Below, in pieces: positions 1-12,740 of a DNA stretch of 64,000 bases. Position numbers and translations under genes: made by a program. The notes under the pieces are model-generated. The model had not been told where the DNA came from and did no database searches. It saw nothing but the letters and a program-made list of their open reading frames with translations. Each line of letters begins with the position of its first letter. The stretch's first letter is position 1. This DNA is from Asparagopsis taxiformis. Its lineage: Eukaryota; Rhodophyta; Florideophyceae; Bonnemaisoniales; Bonnemaisoniaceae. The stretch covers positions 1 to 64,000 of the forward strand of contig JALQPE010001914.1 in the NCBI GenBank assembly GCA_030407315.1, given 5' to 3'.

Positions 1-2
1 AA

Positions 3-35
3 CGTCTGTGTTCTCGAAATGGACGCGGACGTCCA
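3..35 (+). repeat. Left terminal inverted repeat of Element 1
   Basis: It begins CGTCTGTGTTCTCG and runs into the GGACGCGGACGTCC palindromic motif. It matches the left end of Element 2 at 16186 except for one missing G, and it is the reverse complement of the right ends at 12774 and 38483 with two or three differences. Confidence 0.8.
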
Positions 36-559
36 CAACCTCTAGTACACCTAGTATTACTAGGCGGACGTCCAGGTGTCCAGTATTTGTTGGATGTCCG
101 CCTAGAACCGGACGTCCATGCGGTCTAGTACGTCTAGTATTACTAGGCGACATTCATTGTTTCTAGTACCACGGAGATGTCCCCCTCGGGATGGACTTCC
201 GCCATGTCTATGTCCACCTAGGACGGGCGCCGGTTCAGAAATTCAAAAATTTCGACCCCCAGAAATTTCTGCCGCCGTGCTCGACATGGATGTCCGCATC
301 CATCACGGCGACCACTCTAATTTTCCCTTGTCGTTCGACTCCAATTTCGTTTTAATTTTTTTCATCCTCCTCGCCTCACACCCCCTTCCTGTTGGTGCTC
401 ACCTCCCCCGTACTGTACCTCAAACACCCCCAATACCACTCTAGCACGCATTTTCAGATACCTATCCCCGCTTCCACGGTGCACACCTCCATTCCATACC
501 TACTTTTCTGCTCTACCGTACAGATTTTCGTATAACCAGTCCTCATACTACCTCAGAAT

Positions 560-1320
560 AGGGAAAAACCCCCCTCCTCCTCGACCATGCTCTCCCCCAT
601 CACCTTTGAAACGTATTGTTCTTCAACCCTCTCTCCTCTCTCCTCTAACCTCAACCCCTCTCCTTCGCCCTCTCCACAAACTTCCCCTGCAGCTTACTCT
701 TCCAAAACCTCTCACTCCCCATCCCGTACCCGACCTGCTCCCCCCCCCTCCCTCACTCAGCTCCATGCCCCCCACGCCATCCGCATCTTCGATACCGTAT
801 ACACCACCACCACCGGCCCACGCTCCGCCCACACTGCCGTGGCTCCCCCATCCTCTCTCAGAAACCTCCCACTCTGAAAACATATCAACCCCCCACTTCG
901 CACCCTTCCTCCCACTCCCTCCCTCCCCAAATACAATAACCCCTTCTTCTCCATCACATCCCCACTCACCACAGCCAGAACAGACGCCACCCCCTCCCCT
1001 TCTTTCTCACTCACTTTCCTAAAACCCCCTCTCTCGGCGCCTTCAACCGCACCCTCCTACGGTCCCACCTAAACACCTCCTCCGCCCTCACTACCCCAAC
1101 ACCCCCGCAGCGTCTCCCCAATCCCCATAATATGCTTGTCGGCACTCCTCTCCGAATCACAATCCATTCTAAACCCGCACTCCGTACATTTCCACCTCCC
1201 CCTGTACCATCCCAAGATTCCATCCCCCCACAACACATCCTCATACCAACAGAAGAATTTTCTTCCTCTCATACCTCATCCTTAAAACCTCCATCAGCTC
1301 CATGTAAATTTCGATGAAAT
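560..1320. other. Pyrimidine-rich subterminal region, left copy
   Basis: Strongly C/T-rich on the plus strand and clearly homologous to 16760-17510 in Element 2. The copies differ mainly by one- or two-base indels in homopolymers, so the long reading frames here are not conserved. On the minus strand around 1069-1272 one frame encodes a basic segment with a C-x2-C...H pattern (WKCTECGFRM, then ADKH), resembling half of a zinc finger. The same peptide is readable in the Element 2 copy, but flanked by frame breaks. It may be a decayed small gene or simply noncoding subterminal DNA. Confidence 0.45.
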
Positions 1321-1879
1321 ATTTTTCTCTACTATGCAATCTCAAACATGTATGAGCCTATGCCTTTCCGCTTTGTCAACCTGAATATTGGTACTCATGT
1401 ATTCATAAAATAGGGCCACCCACATCCCTATCCCGTTCTGCAAGCTTTACAACCACTAGACGCATACTCCACAACTATACAACAAAACTACTCGCTATTT
1501 CAGACGACGCGGTACACAAGTAGCGTACTTGTGTACCCGTGTCAGACTCTTCCGTGACGCCTTCCCTGATGCGTACAAGTGGGAAACACGTCTAGACGTA
1601 TATCAAAAGTGAGTGCGGGAATTTCGGCACAGGAGATGCTGGGCCACCAAATTGATTTTTTCGGAAATTTTAGAATTTCTGGCTGGCCAGCAACGCAATC
1701 GAGCTGGACATCCACCGGACGTCCATTTCAGTTGGTCGCGAGAGGGTGGGGCGGGACCATGATGAAACAAGGACCAAGACCTTTCCCTGACGTGTTGAGC
1801 CTGAAATCGACCCTTCGTGAGACGCGATTTTGGCTTACAGTTGGTGCTTATAGAAGCCAGTGATAGCCCCGATCGGGCG

Positions 1880-3600
1880 GCAGCCGGCTCCGGCTTACAG
1901 TTGGTGCTTACAGACGCCAGTGATAGCCCCCGATCGGGGCCGGCGGTCGGTTCCTGGGGCCGTTGTGGCCAAATTAGACACCCTGATTAGAATTAAAATT
2001 TGGGCTATTCTCAAAAACATGCACATGTGAACATGTTTTTGAGATGGGGGTGTGCCGTACGGCACAATCGACCGCCCAAATCGTTGATTTTTGCAAGATT
2101 TTTTGTGCCCGAAATTGTAGAATTTCTTGGCTGGCCAGCAATGCATCTGAGCTGGACATCCACCGGACGTCCATTTCAGGTTGATCGTGTGCTGCCTACA
2201 TCCACGCATTGCAGTAACTAAGCAGCGGGATCACTACTAATATAAAGTACACGGAATATGAGTAACGTGATGGGTGAGTAGTGTTTGTGTTGAGGGAGTA
2301 AGGCGGGACCATTATGAAACACGGAAGAAGATGCGTCACCTAGCATAACTTAGGCTTGAAGCCTGGAATCGACCCATCTTTCGGCGCCATTTATCTTCAC
2401 AGTTAGTGCTTACAGAAGCCAGTGATGACCCCGCTCGGGGCGGCGGCCGGTTCCTGGGGCCGTTGTGGCCAAATTAGACACCTGATTTGAATTAAAATTT
2501 GGGCTATTCTCAAAAACATGCACATGTGAACATGTTTTTGAGATGGGGGTGTGCCGTACGGCACAATCGACCGCCCAAATCGTTGATTTTTTACAATTTT
2601 TTGTGCCCGAAATTTTAGAATTTCTGGGCTGGCCAGCAATGCATCTGAGCTCGACATCCACCGGACCTCCATTTCAGGTTGGTCGTGAGAGAGTGAGGCG
2701 GGACCATGATGGAACAAGGACCAAGACCTGTCCCTGGCGTATTGAGCCTGAAATCGACCCGTCGTGAGACGCCATTTAGCCTTACAGTTAGTGCTTACAG
2801 AAGCCAGTGACAACCCCACTCGGGGCGGCGGCCGGTTCCTGGGGCCGTTGTGGCCAAATTAGACACCCTGATTTGAATTAAAATTTGGGCTATTCTCAAA
2901 AACATGCACATGTGAACATGTTTTTGAGATGGGGGTGTGCCGTACGGCACAATCGACCCGCCCAAATCGTTGATTTTTCACAATTTTTTCTGCCCGAAAT
3001 TTTAGAATTTCTGGGCTAGCCAGCAATGTAATTAAGCCGGACATCCACCGGACGTCCATTCTGGGTTGTTCGTGTGCTGCTCACATCCACGCATTACAGC
3101 AACCACGCAGGCGGGCCCACTGCTCATACGAAGTGCACGTAGTATGTGCAGCACGATGGATGAGTAGTGTTTGTCGTGAGAAAGTGGGGTGGGAGCATGT
3201 CGAAACAAGGACCAAAACTTTGCCCTGGCGTATTGAGCCTGAGCCTGGAATCGATCCTTCGTGAGATGTGGCTTTGCTTACAGTTGATGCTTACAGAAGC
3301 CAGCGATGGCCCCGCTCGGGGCGTCGGATGGCTTCTTCTGGGGCCGTTGTGGCCAGATTAGACACCTTGATTTGAGTTGAATTTTGAGCCATTCTCAAAA
3401 AACATGCACATGTGAACATGTTTTTGAGATGGGGTGTGCCGTACGGCACTTTTGACCGCCCAAATCGATGTATTTTGCATTTTTTTTCTGACTGAAATTT
3501 TAGAATTTCTGGGCTCGCCAGCAATGCAATTGAGCTGGACATTCACCGGACGTCCATTTCAGGTTGGTCGAGTATTGCACATGGATACAGTTTTGCAGCT
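1880..3600 (+). repeat. Palindromic subterminal repeat units, Element 1 left array
   Basis: Four units of about 390-500 bp. Each holds a 34-bp hairpin (12-base arms CTCAAAAACATG / CATGTTTTTGAG with a 10-base middle) followed by the 14-bp perfect palindrome GTGCCGTACGGCAC and ending in GGACGTCC-type motifs. Hairpin cores lie near 2010, 2506, 2892 and 3393. Short ORFs read through these units are by-products of the repeat. Subterminal arrays of this type are known binding sites for transposon proteins in CACTA-like elements; that role here is inferred. Confidence 0.85.
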
Positions 3601-4585
3601 ATTTCTCAGCCCAACATTTTAGAATTTCAGGGCTGACCAGCAATGTAACCGAGCCGGACTTCCACTGGACGTCCATTTCAAGCTAGGCGAGTGCTGCACA
3701 TTTGCTCGCATCGCAGCAACTAAGCAAGTGTTGAGAGCACCGAGATGCCATGCAGACAAGAGGGAATCGGCTGCAAACGGCTTCCCTGGTCGGCGGCTGG
3801 ATGTCTGGATGTGAATGGCTGCAAGCATGGAAATCTTGCTACCGCACGGCGCATACACACTGCAGCAGCACATCACTGACGCATGCGAAAGTTGGGTGCT
3901 GCAGTGCGTGGTTGTTTGTGTGTTTGTGTGTGTATGACGAACCTTGTGGTATCCCTAGGCGTGCACTGGTGCAAAAAGTTTGGACTGCCCCATCGGTCGT
4001 ACTTTGACGCATTTACATGCATCGGAGAACGACCAAGGAGGTAGAGCAGCAATCGCTGTTGGCTGAGCGTCCAAACTAGAGGGCTTTGGGCAATGGTTCT
4101 ATAGCAGTCATTTAAAGGACGCCCACCGTTGATGACTGAGATCCACGGTGTGTTTAGTATTCATGGTGTTGTCCTGCATTGGCGGACGTCGAAGACGAGT
4201 ACTTCCAGTGAGCGTCCAAGGTGAACAGCTCAGCAGAGGATTATGATGTGGATGTGAAGGCATGGATGAGGCCAGCAGGAACGTTTTCTGCAAGATGGGC
4301 GTGAGTGGGTAAGTGAGCGGGAGGGGCCGCTCGGGGCGCTTGGTAGCCTCTGGGGCCGTTGTGGCCAAATTAGAATCAAGCCTATGTCCGGCGGACGTCC
4401 TGAATTGCTTTATTTTTTGGGCTATTCTCAAAAACATGCACATGTGAACATGTTTTTGAGATGGGGGTGTGCCGTACGGCACTTTTGACCGCCCAAATCG
4501 ATGTATTTTTGCATTTTTTTTCTGACTGAAATTTTAGAATTTCTGGGCTCGCCAGCAATGCAATTGCGCTGGTCATTCATCGGAC
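3060..4585 (+). repeat. Left arm of large internal inverted duplication
   Basis: This segment recurs in reverse orientation at about 7366-8905. Conceptual translations of the matching stretches (for example 3750-4007 plus against 7951-8208 minus, and 3619-3876 minus against 8082-8339 plus) are identical, so the arms are almost the same at the base level. One local difference near 4300 is caused by small indels. The outer end continues as a second matching block (about 1480-1690 against 8930-9140) after skipping several repeat units. A palindromic unit core lies near 4426. Confidence 0.85.
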
Positions 4586-7365
4586 GTCTATATGTGCTCA
4601 AGCGATTGCTGTCTGCTTCAAATACTTGAGACATTATTGCCCCACACGACATAAAGTCCCCCAACATGCGACGCCCATCAAACATAAACAATTTCATCCT
4701 CTTACTACATTCTAGTCGCACACATACATCCATCTCCAAACAAAAAATGTCATTTAAACACCACCAGTTCCGCTTCATCGTACGCCAATACCGCCCAGTC
4801 GCCCAGCAGACAAGCTAGCCGTGCAGAAAATAAGCACCGCCATCTACGACGGAAACGACTGGATCTCATCATCGCTCTCAGCATTTCCAACAAGCCCAAC
4901 ATGTTTCCCCTACGTCACCCTCCAAAACGATACCATTGTATACTTCTGCATTCTCCGTCAATTGCATTCATTCAATCTGCGCAATGAATTCTTCAATCTC
5001 GAAGCCGGCCGGGTTTTCTGCCTATCCTGCAATAATGGCATTGGAGAAAGTTCTCTAGCAATGGCCACTAAAGCCTTGATGCAACTACACGGTGCTGATT
5101 GCTTCTATCGCTTCCTCAAATCTGTCGACATTTACAACATACCATCCATCCGACACATTTCCAAACTAAAATAGACTGTTCATTGACAAACTCGTGTGTA
5201 GCCCCATTTAGACCACTCACCACTGGTATCTGCTGAGTCACCGCGCACTGCCCTGGTGCTCCCTCCTGAATTCGCTTGGGCTGTCTCAATACATTCCGTA
5301 CTATGCCTATGAAGCAGTCCCGTTATGGATCAGCGTTCTGCGTGTTCAGCACATCATCCCCACGTTACCAGAGCTGCAATTTCTCAGCGGTACGGGTATC
5401 ATCAATCCTTAGCACAGATGTGATACAGCAGCCGATGCAGGTCAATTTCTAGACTCATAATTTTGCACTCAAGAAGGGAGATCGGTATGGAAATTGTCCA
5501 GGCATAACAAACCGCCTGTCCTGCTCTCCTGCAGAGCAAGCTCCATCGATCCAGTTGATCAGGAACCTGGCGACATGTACTCGGCGTTCGTTCCGGACGC
5601 GGAAAGGGCAAATTGTTGTGTGGCGTTTGCAGATTCAGTCGCAACGGGAAGCGATGAAACTTTCCGCATGGCGTTTGACGGCGGTTTATCTGAGACAGAC
5701 ATCGCGCGATCGGTGTTTCTGTCCAGATGAAGCTGGAGATCAATGCCGTATTTGAGCTGATAATTGGAGCAAAGATTTGAAACAAATTTTCTGTGCAAAT
5801 TTACGACGCGACACGGCAGAGGGTGGATAACTCAACGTTAGATGTTATTGGTTGAGCCAACATTACAAGACCGTACCGACGACACGCGCAATCATTGATT
5901 TTTCGCTCATTGCTTAGAGAGCAAAACTGTCCAATGGTCGTATCAAGTTAGACCAGCACATATTTCCGCAACATCTTGGTGGAACGAAGTCGGTGCTCAC
6001 GAAAGCCTGAGAGCTGCCTTGAGTCGAGGCTTTTGTACGCCGCCTTATCTGTGGTAGTTTCATACTGCGTTGTTTCACCATTGGACTTGTGCCACGCACA
6101 CTTGGATCTCTCTCCATACGTACGTGTAGATAAGATGTGAATTGAGCTACAATAGCATACCAAACTGGAAACCAGTATCTACATGCTTTGTGAGAATATA
6201 ATGCCTCTTCCTCGAGAAAAGGCCTCCTTCGGAGTACTAGATTTCATCCAACCATATCCATCCATCTCCCATCGCTTCAGCATGAAATCATCACCTTCCA
6301 TCCATCGCAACGTGCGTCTCTATCCAAACACCACTCTCCACACATCTCCCCGATCTTTCAGTCCGACCGTACCCGGCGGCGGCCGAGAGTAACGTACTGG
6401 CCATTGTTAAAAGCATCTACGACGGCAATGAGCGCATATATTAAATCCTTCTCTATGTGAACAGAGACCCTGATTGCCTCTCGTTTGTGGCAGAAATCAA
6501 ACAAACACAAAGTGGGAGGATTTGTCTTGTTCCGACACCTGTCAAACCCCGATGCGCAGCACCAGGTAATCTGAATTGAAGGCGGTCGTATGCGGCCTGG
6601 AGCTCGGAGCCACGGTGCAAAATATGAAACAATACGTTTTGTAACCCCCCTACTGCAACTCGTCCATGCGAGAAGCAAAAGCTGCAGATTTTTAGCAAGT
6701 ATCGATAGCTACAAAAAACACTGCAACGTTTATTCCAGACTTGTATAAATTTTCATTAGCAATTACATTACCAAACACGAATAGTATTGCATTAAGATTT
6801 TTATGAGAATGACAGGGGTCAGCGGCCGGGTTCCCTCCAGCTCAGCTTAGCTCAGCTCCGGATGCAGATGTGGTGAAGGGAAGAGAGAACAGTCAGATAT
6901 TCTACCATAATCTGATTTGATTTGCAATCCGAGAACTTCTTGACTCCCAAATGGTGTAAACAGTATCCCTGCATATTGGCATCGACCAAAAGAACTGCAG
7001 CACTAACTCAATTTTCATTGCAGAGATCAGCACAACGTATTCGTCTTGAGTGTCACAAGTTGCTCTTAGATGGCGCTAGCTCGAAGCTAGGAGAGTTGGT
7101 AGTTGTGCCGAGTCGGCGTCTTCGGTTTGATCGCTCGTGTGAATCATTTATGATATGATATGATATCCAAGCAAAATGGCAGGCAAGGAGATACAAAGCC
7201 ACGCAACAATCAAGCTTACCACATTCCCCAGCCAGAATCACCATAGCAATCCTTGCAGTCTGCATCCCACAGATCATCTTACGCAGTGCGTGCTGCCCAG
7301 GTCGTTATTCGGCCCTATCCAGAAAACACTTTCAGGCCTAGTGCAACCAGTAGATCTGAAATGGA
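4586..7365. other. Unrecognised centre of Element 1
   Basis: About 2.8 kb of mixed composition between the inverted arms. The longest plausible reading frame is 4821-5174 plus (117 residues, ordinary composition, including a CLSCNNGIGESSL stretch), which I do not recognise. No similarity to the genes of Element 2 is apparent. I see no RNA gene, terminal repeat or tandem repeat within it. It may be captured host DNA or the decayed interior of an older element. Confidence 0.3.
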
Positions 7366-8905
7366 AATGGACGTCCGGTGAATGACCAGCGCAATTGCAT
7401 TGCTGGCGAGCCCAGAAATTCTAAAATTTCAGTCAGAAAAAAAATGCAAAAATACATCGATTTGGGCGGTCAAAAGTGCCGTACGGCACACCCCCATCTC
7501 AAAAACATGTTCACATGTGCATGTTTTTGAGAATAGCCCAAAAAATAAAGCAATTCAGGACGTCCGCCGGACATAGGCTTGATTCTAATTTGGCCACAAC
7601 GGCCCCAGAGGCTACCAAGCGCCCCGAGCGGCCCCTCCCCGCTCACTTACCCACTCACGCCCATCTTGCAGAAACGTTCCTGCTGGCCTCATCCATGCCT
7701 TCACATCCACATCATAATCCTCTGCTGAGCTGTTCACCTTGGACGCTCACTGGAAGTACTCGTCTTCGACGTCCGCCAATGCAGGACAACACCATGAATA
7801 CTAAACACACCGTGGATCTCAGTCATCAACGGTGGGCGTCCTTTAAATGACTGCTATAGAACCATTGCCCAAAGCCCTCTAGTTTGGACGCTCAGCCAAC
7901 AGCGATTGCTGCTCTACCTCCTTGGTCGTTCTCCGATGCATGTAAATGCGTCAAAGTACGACCGATGGGGCAGTCCAAACTTTTTGCACCAGTGCACGCC
8001 TAGGGATACCACAAGGTTCGTCATACACACACAAACACACAAACAACCACGCACTGCAGCACCCAACTTTCGCATGCGTCAGTGATGTGCTGCTGCAGTG
8101 TGTATGCGCCGTGCGGTAGCAAGATTTCCATGCTTGCAGCCATTCACATCCAGACATCCAGCCGCCGACCAGGGAAGCCGTTTGCAGCCGATTCCCTCTT
8201 GTCTGCATGGCATCTCGGTGCTCTCAACACTTGCTTAGTTGCTGCGATGCGAGCAAATGTGCAGCACTCGCCTAGCTTGAAATGGACGTCCAGTGGAAGT
8301 CCGGCTCGGTTACATTGCTGGTCAGCCCTGAAATTCTAAAATGTTGGGCTGAGAAATAGCTGCAAAACTGTATCCATGTGCAATACTCGACCAACCTGAA
8401 ATGGACGTCCGGTGAATGTCCAGCTCAATTGCATTGCTGGCGAGCCCAGAAATTCTAAAATTTCAGTCAGAAAAAAAATGCAAAAATACATCGATTTGGG
8501 CGGTCAAAAGTGCCGTACGGCACACCCCCATCTCAAAAACATGTTCACATGTGCATGTTTTTGAGAATGGCTCAAAATTCAACTCAAATCAAGGTGTCTA
8601 ATCTGGCCACAACGGCCCCAGAAGAAGCCATCCGACGCCCCGAGCGGGGCCATCGCTGGCTTCTGTAAGCATCAACTGTAAGCAAAGCCACATCTCACGA
8701 AGGATCGATTCCAGGCTCAGGCTCAATACGCCAGGGCAAAGTTTTGGTCCTTGTTTCGACATGCTCCCACCCCACTTTCTCACGACAAACACTACTCATC
8801 CATCGTGCTGCACATACTACGTGCACTTCGTATGAGCAGTGGGCCCGCCTGCGTGGTTGCTGTAATGCGTGGATGTGAGCAGCACACGAACAACCCAGAA
8901 TGGAC
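7366..8905 (-). repeat. Right arm of large internal inverted duplication
   Basis: Reverse-complement partner of 3060-4585, with two palindromic unit cores in inverted orientation near 7497 and 8532. The shared inner boundary is at a GGACGTCC-like motif in both arms. Near identity implies a recent inverted duplication or ongoing gene conversion between the arms. Confidence 0.85.
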
Positions 8906-9689
8906 GTCTGGTGGATGTCCGGCTCAATTGCATTGCTGGCCAGCCCAGAAATTCTAAAATTTCCAAAAAGTCAATTTGGTGGCCCATCATCTCCCGTGCA
9001 GAAAACTTTCGCACTCATTTCTGATATACGTTTTGACATGTTTCTTACTTTTAAGCATCAGGAAAGGCGTTACGGAAAATTGGGACTACGCCACTTGTGA
9101 GCCGCGTCGTCTGAGATAGCGAGTAGAGTTTGTTGTATAGTATTTATATTGTATTCTAAATGTGCGTTCGAGACCTCGTTTGTAATGTTCTCGTGGTTTT
9201 GTGGGTATCAGTTTTGTGCTCACTTCTGGCAGCCCAATGGTGGAATGTGCCTGAGCGATCAATCATCACCTACTGCTAGGTCATACATTTTGCTGGAAAC
9301 GTTTGCTTGGAAGGACGAATGACCGCCGTGGGAGATGGATTTTCAATTAATTCATTTGAAATAATAAAATTATATTAATTGCGAACTTCATGGAATAAGT
9401 TTGTGCTTTACAGTAGATATTACAGGGATCATTTAAGGGAAGCAAATGGATTGTGATATATATGATTATACCATTTCGATGTTCTCGATCCGGATCTCAT
9501 CATTCGGGAGTTCAGAGACCATGGCTTGGGCCATTATTAATCTCAATACCGGCGATGATATGGAGTATGCACAGCAGGACTTAAGCTGACGTTGAAAGCT
9601 GTCCAGTCGACGCCGCAGGTTAACCTGTGGAATTCCACTTCTCCGCCGTCACTGGCTGAGGTTCTTTGGCCGTGTTTCCTTTCTTTGGT

Positions 9690-11730
9690 GTAGAGGATAG
9701 AACGACGGTGAGTATGGCAGTTTGGAGAGTATGCAGCGAGGGAAGGGTGTGTTTTGAGTCGTACTGTTGTCGTTGATGCGATATAGATTCAATAGAAGCT
9801 TCGTGAGTCATGGTTTGCATGTTGTGAACGATGGGAGGCAGGTAAGTAAGTGAGTCTCGCGGGTGTGCAATAAGGGATGCATGGGTTTTTAGTCTGACTG
9901 TTCTGGTTCATTTTGATGTTGTATAGGTGGTGCAGGAATAGTGATGAAGTAAGGTAAGTTTCATTGAGGTTAAAGACGGGTTTCGCGATGAAATGGAATG
10001 CTGACTACATTTTTTCGTTGCACGATTTGTGACTTATTGGTTGTATTGTTTGTATGATGTAACGAGATGAAGAGGTTAAGTGCGTCCTGACTCAGGATTC
10101 ACCCTCGGAGGGTACGAAGCGAGGGAAGTGTTTGTTTTGAATTTGACTGTCGTCTTTTATGCAATATTTATTTATTGGGAGCTTAGTGATTCATGGTGCA
10201 TATTTGCTGAAGGGTGGAAGGGAGGTAGGCGAGCAGTTGAGGGGTGCAGTGAGTGGAATGTGGTGCAGTGAGTGGAATGTGGGTTTTGAGTCTGACTGCT
10301 GTGGTTGATGCTGATTTTGTGTAGGTGATTCTGGAATGGTGATGACGGAAGGTAAGTTACATTGAGCGCCTAGTTAAGTTGCGCGAAGATATGGAATGCT
10401 GACTACATTTTTTTGTACAACTTTGACTTATGGTTTCTATTGTGTGCAGGATACAACGAGGGTAAGTGAGTTCTGAGGGTATGCAGCGAGGGAAGCATGG
10501 GTTTCAGTCCGACTGTTGTTGTTGATTTCGATTTTTTGTAGGTGATGCAGGAATGGTGATGACGGAAGGTAAGTTGCATTTAGCGCGCAGTCCGGTGGTG
10601 CGAAGATGCGGAATGTTGACTTCATTTGTTGGTTGTGAGATTTTTGACTTTTGGTCTGTATTTTGTGTAGAATGAAACGAGGGTAAGTGAGTTCTGAGGG
10701 TATGCATCGAGGGAAGTGTTTGTTTCGAATCTGACTATTGCAGTTGATGCGATATTTATTCATTGGAAGCTTATCAAGTCATGGTGCGTATTGTGTCGAG
10801 CGAAGGAAAGTGCGGAAGTTTTGAGAGTATGCTGAGAGGGACATGTGGGTTTTGAGTCCGACTGTTGTTGTTGATTTCGATTTTGTGCAGGTGATGCAGG
10901 AATGGTGATGACAGAAGGTAAGTTCATTGAGCGCCAGGATGTGTTTTGCGAAGATATGGACTGCTGACTATGATTATTCATTGCAAGGTTTTTGGATCAT
11001 GGTTTGTATTGTGTGTAGGATGGATGAGAGGTACATTTGCGAGTTCTCAGGGTATGTAGCGAGGGAAACGTTGGTTTTCAATCTGACTGTTGCGATTGAT
11101 TCCGATGTTGCGTAGGTGATGGAGGAATAGTGATGACGGAAGGTAAGTCACATTGGGCGCCCAGACCGGTTGTGCGAAGATGCGGAATGCTGACTACTTT
11201 TCTTGGCTACACGATTACGTGATATATGGTTTTTATTGTGTGCAGGATGGAACGGGTAAGGTAAGTGTGCGAGTTTTGAAAGTAAGCAGCGAGGGAAGCT
11301 TGGTTTTGAGTCTGACTATTTCCGTTGATGCGATATTTTTCATTGGAAGCCTATTGAGTCATGGTGTGTATTGTGTGGAGCGAAGGTAAGTGTGCGAGTT
11401 TTGAAAGTAAGCAGCGAGGGAAGGTTGGTTTCGGGTCTGACTGTTGTGGTTGATTCCGATATTGTGTAGGTGATGCAGGAATGGTGATGACGGAAGGTAA
11501 GTTTCATTGAGCACCAAGACTTGTTTTGCGAAGATATGGACTGCTGACTTTGATTATTCATTGCAAGGTTTTTGGATCATGGTTTGTATTTTGTGTAGGA
11601 TGGATGAGAGGTAAGTAAGGAAGTTTCTAGGATATCTGTCGTGGTAAGCGTTGCTTTTGAATCTGACTGTTGGGGTTGATTCTGATGTTGTGTATGTGAT
11701 GCAGGAGTGGTGAAGCAGGAACGGCAGGAC
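9690..11730 (+). other. Tandem micro-exon-like array, Element 1 copy (decayed)
   Basis: A tandem array of about 190-bp periods in which very short conserved blocks of 27 nt and about 12 nt are separated by 80- to 125-nt spacers. Spacers begin GTAAGT, contain CTGAC, and end TGTAG or TGCAG. Clear 27-nt blocks lie at 10325-10351 and 10542-10568; a 12-nt block is at 10450-10461. Several blocks here contain stops in the frame that is open in Element 2 (for example the 12-nt block beginning AATGAAACG), so this copy looks decayed. It contains more units than the Element 2 copy. Confidence 0.5.
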
Positions 11731-12058
11731 TGAAGGAGAGTGAAGAAGGGATGTAGGAAGATGGGGAATGAAGCTGTGAGGTGTTTCTGGTATGTGTATA
11801 TTTTGGGGCATACGATAGAAGTGAGAGTGGGTTTCTAGTGGTGTAAGATTTTGCTGACCATGTTCGTGTTTGATGTCTTGATGATGTAATGGGCTGGGGT
11901 GGTGTCGAGGAAAGCGGGGATGGAATTGGGAAGGAGCGGATTTTTGTAATCTAGGTCGTGAGGGTTCTTGCAGTATGTGCGGATGGTGGTGCATGGCGTT
12001 CGGATGGTAGGGAGAACGTGATAGTGAGGGAGATGGGTGATCGACGATATGCTGACAG

Positions 12059-12220
12059 GTATTTTGTATTCTGGCTGGATACGTATTTCGTATTCTGGCT
12101 GGATACGTATTTCGTATTCTGGCTGGATACGTATTTCCTATTCTGGCTGGATACGTATTTCCTATTCTAACCGGGTATTTATTTCCTATTCTGACCAGAT
12201 ATGTATTCCCTATTCTAGAG
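12059..12220. repeat. 24-bp tandem repeat, about six units
   Basis: Units resemble GTATTCTGGCTGGATACGTA plus TTTC; the first four are nearly identical and the last two diverged. Element 2 has about four units at 37860-37975. On the minus strand the period of 24 gives a repeated RIGNTYPA peptide inside a 246-residue frame (11554-12294), but that frame is interrupted in Element 2. Confidence 0.85.
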
Positions 12221-12340
12221 AGACGTGTTGTATACGAGCAGTTTCCTAAATGAGAGAATAAAATACGGTCCGATATGGGACCTGAATTTACCATCCGCTG
12301 TAATTTCTTCCCTCCCGGTTTTCGCTGATATATTGTATAC

Positions 12341-12641
12341 TGGATGTCGGGTCCTAGTATTCCGCCAAACGTACTAGAGAAAGTGGATGTCGGGTCCTAG
12401 TATTCCGCCATATGTACTAGGGAAAGTGGATGTCGGGTCCTAGTATTCCGCCAAACGTACTAGAGAAAGTGGATGCCGGGCCCTAGTATTCCGCCATATG
12501 TACTAGAGAAAGTGGATGTCGGGTCCTAGTATTCCGCCAAACGTACTAGAGAAAGTGGATGTCGGGTCCTAGTATTCCGCCATATGTACTAGAGAAAGTG
12601 GATGTCGGGTCCTAGTATTCCGCCATATGTACTAGAGAAAG
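12341..12641. repeat. 43-bp subterminal tandem repeat, seven units
   Basis: Seven contiguous 43-bp units starting at 12341, 12384, 12427, 12470, 12513, 12556 and 12599, each beginning TGGATGTCGGGTCCTAG. Two variants are intermixed, with CAAACGT or CATATGT in the middle. The GGATGTC/CTAGTATT/CCGCC words also occur inverted beside the left terminus, so this is probably a subterminal protein-binding array. Confidence 0.9.
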
Positions 12642-12740
12642 TGGACGTCCGCATCCAAAAAATTTTTATTTTTTTTTGGACGCGGACGTTCATTTGTTCT
12701 AGTAAATCTCGGGGCCGACTAGGACCCGTACTAGAGAGAC

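Noticed and set aside
2000..4600. Many short ORFs with a shared peptide (PYGTPPSQKHVHMCMFLRIAQ-like) on both strands
   Set aside because: They are translations of the palindromic repeat unit, which is open by chance in several frames; the same peptides appear wherever the unit occurs.
4821..5174. 117-residue ORF in Element 1 as a definite gene
   Set aside because: No recognisable motif, no matching copy in Element 2 and no supporting signals; mentioned only as the longest frame in the spacer.
11554..12294. 246-residue minus-strand ORF with RIGNTYPA repeats
   Set aside because: The Element 2 counterpart (37633-38046) diverges in frame shortly after the repeats; the open frame is explained by the 24-bp period. 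It also overlaps the micro-exon array on the other strand.
12341..12641. Regular 43-bp repeats resembling a CRISPR array
   Set aside because: Units are directly contiguous with no unique spacers, no cas genes occur, and the context is a eukaryotic transposon end.
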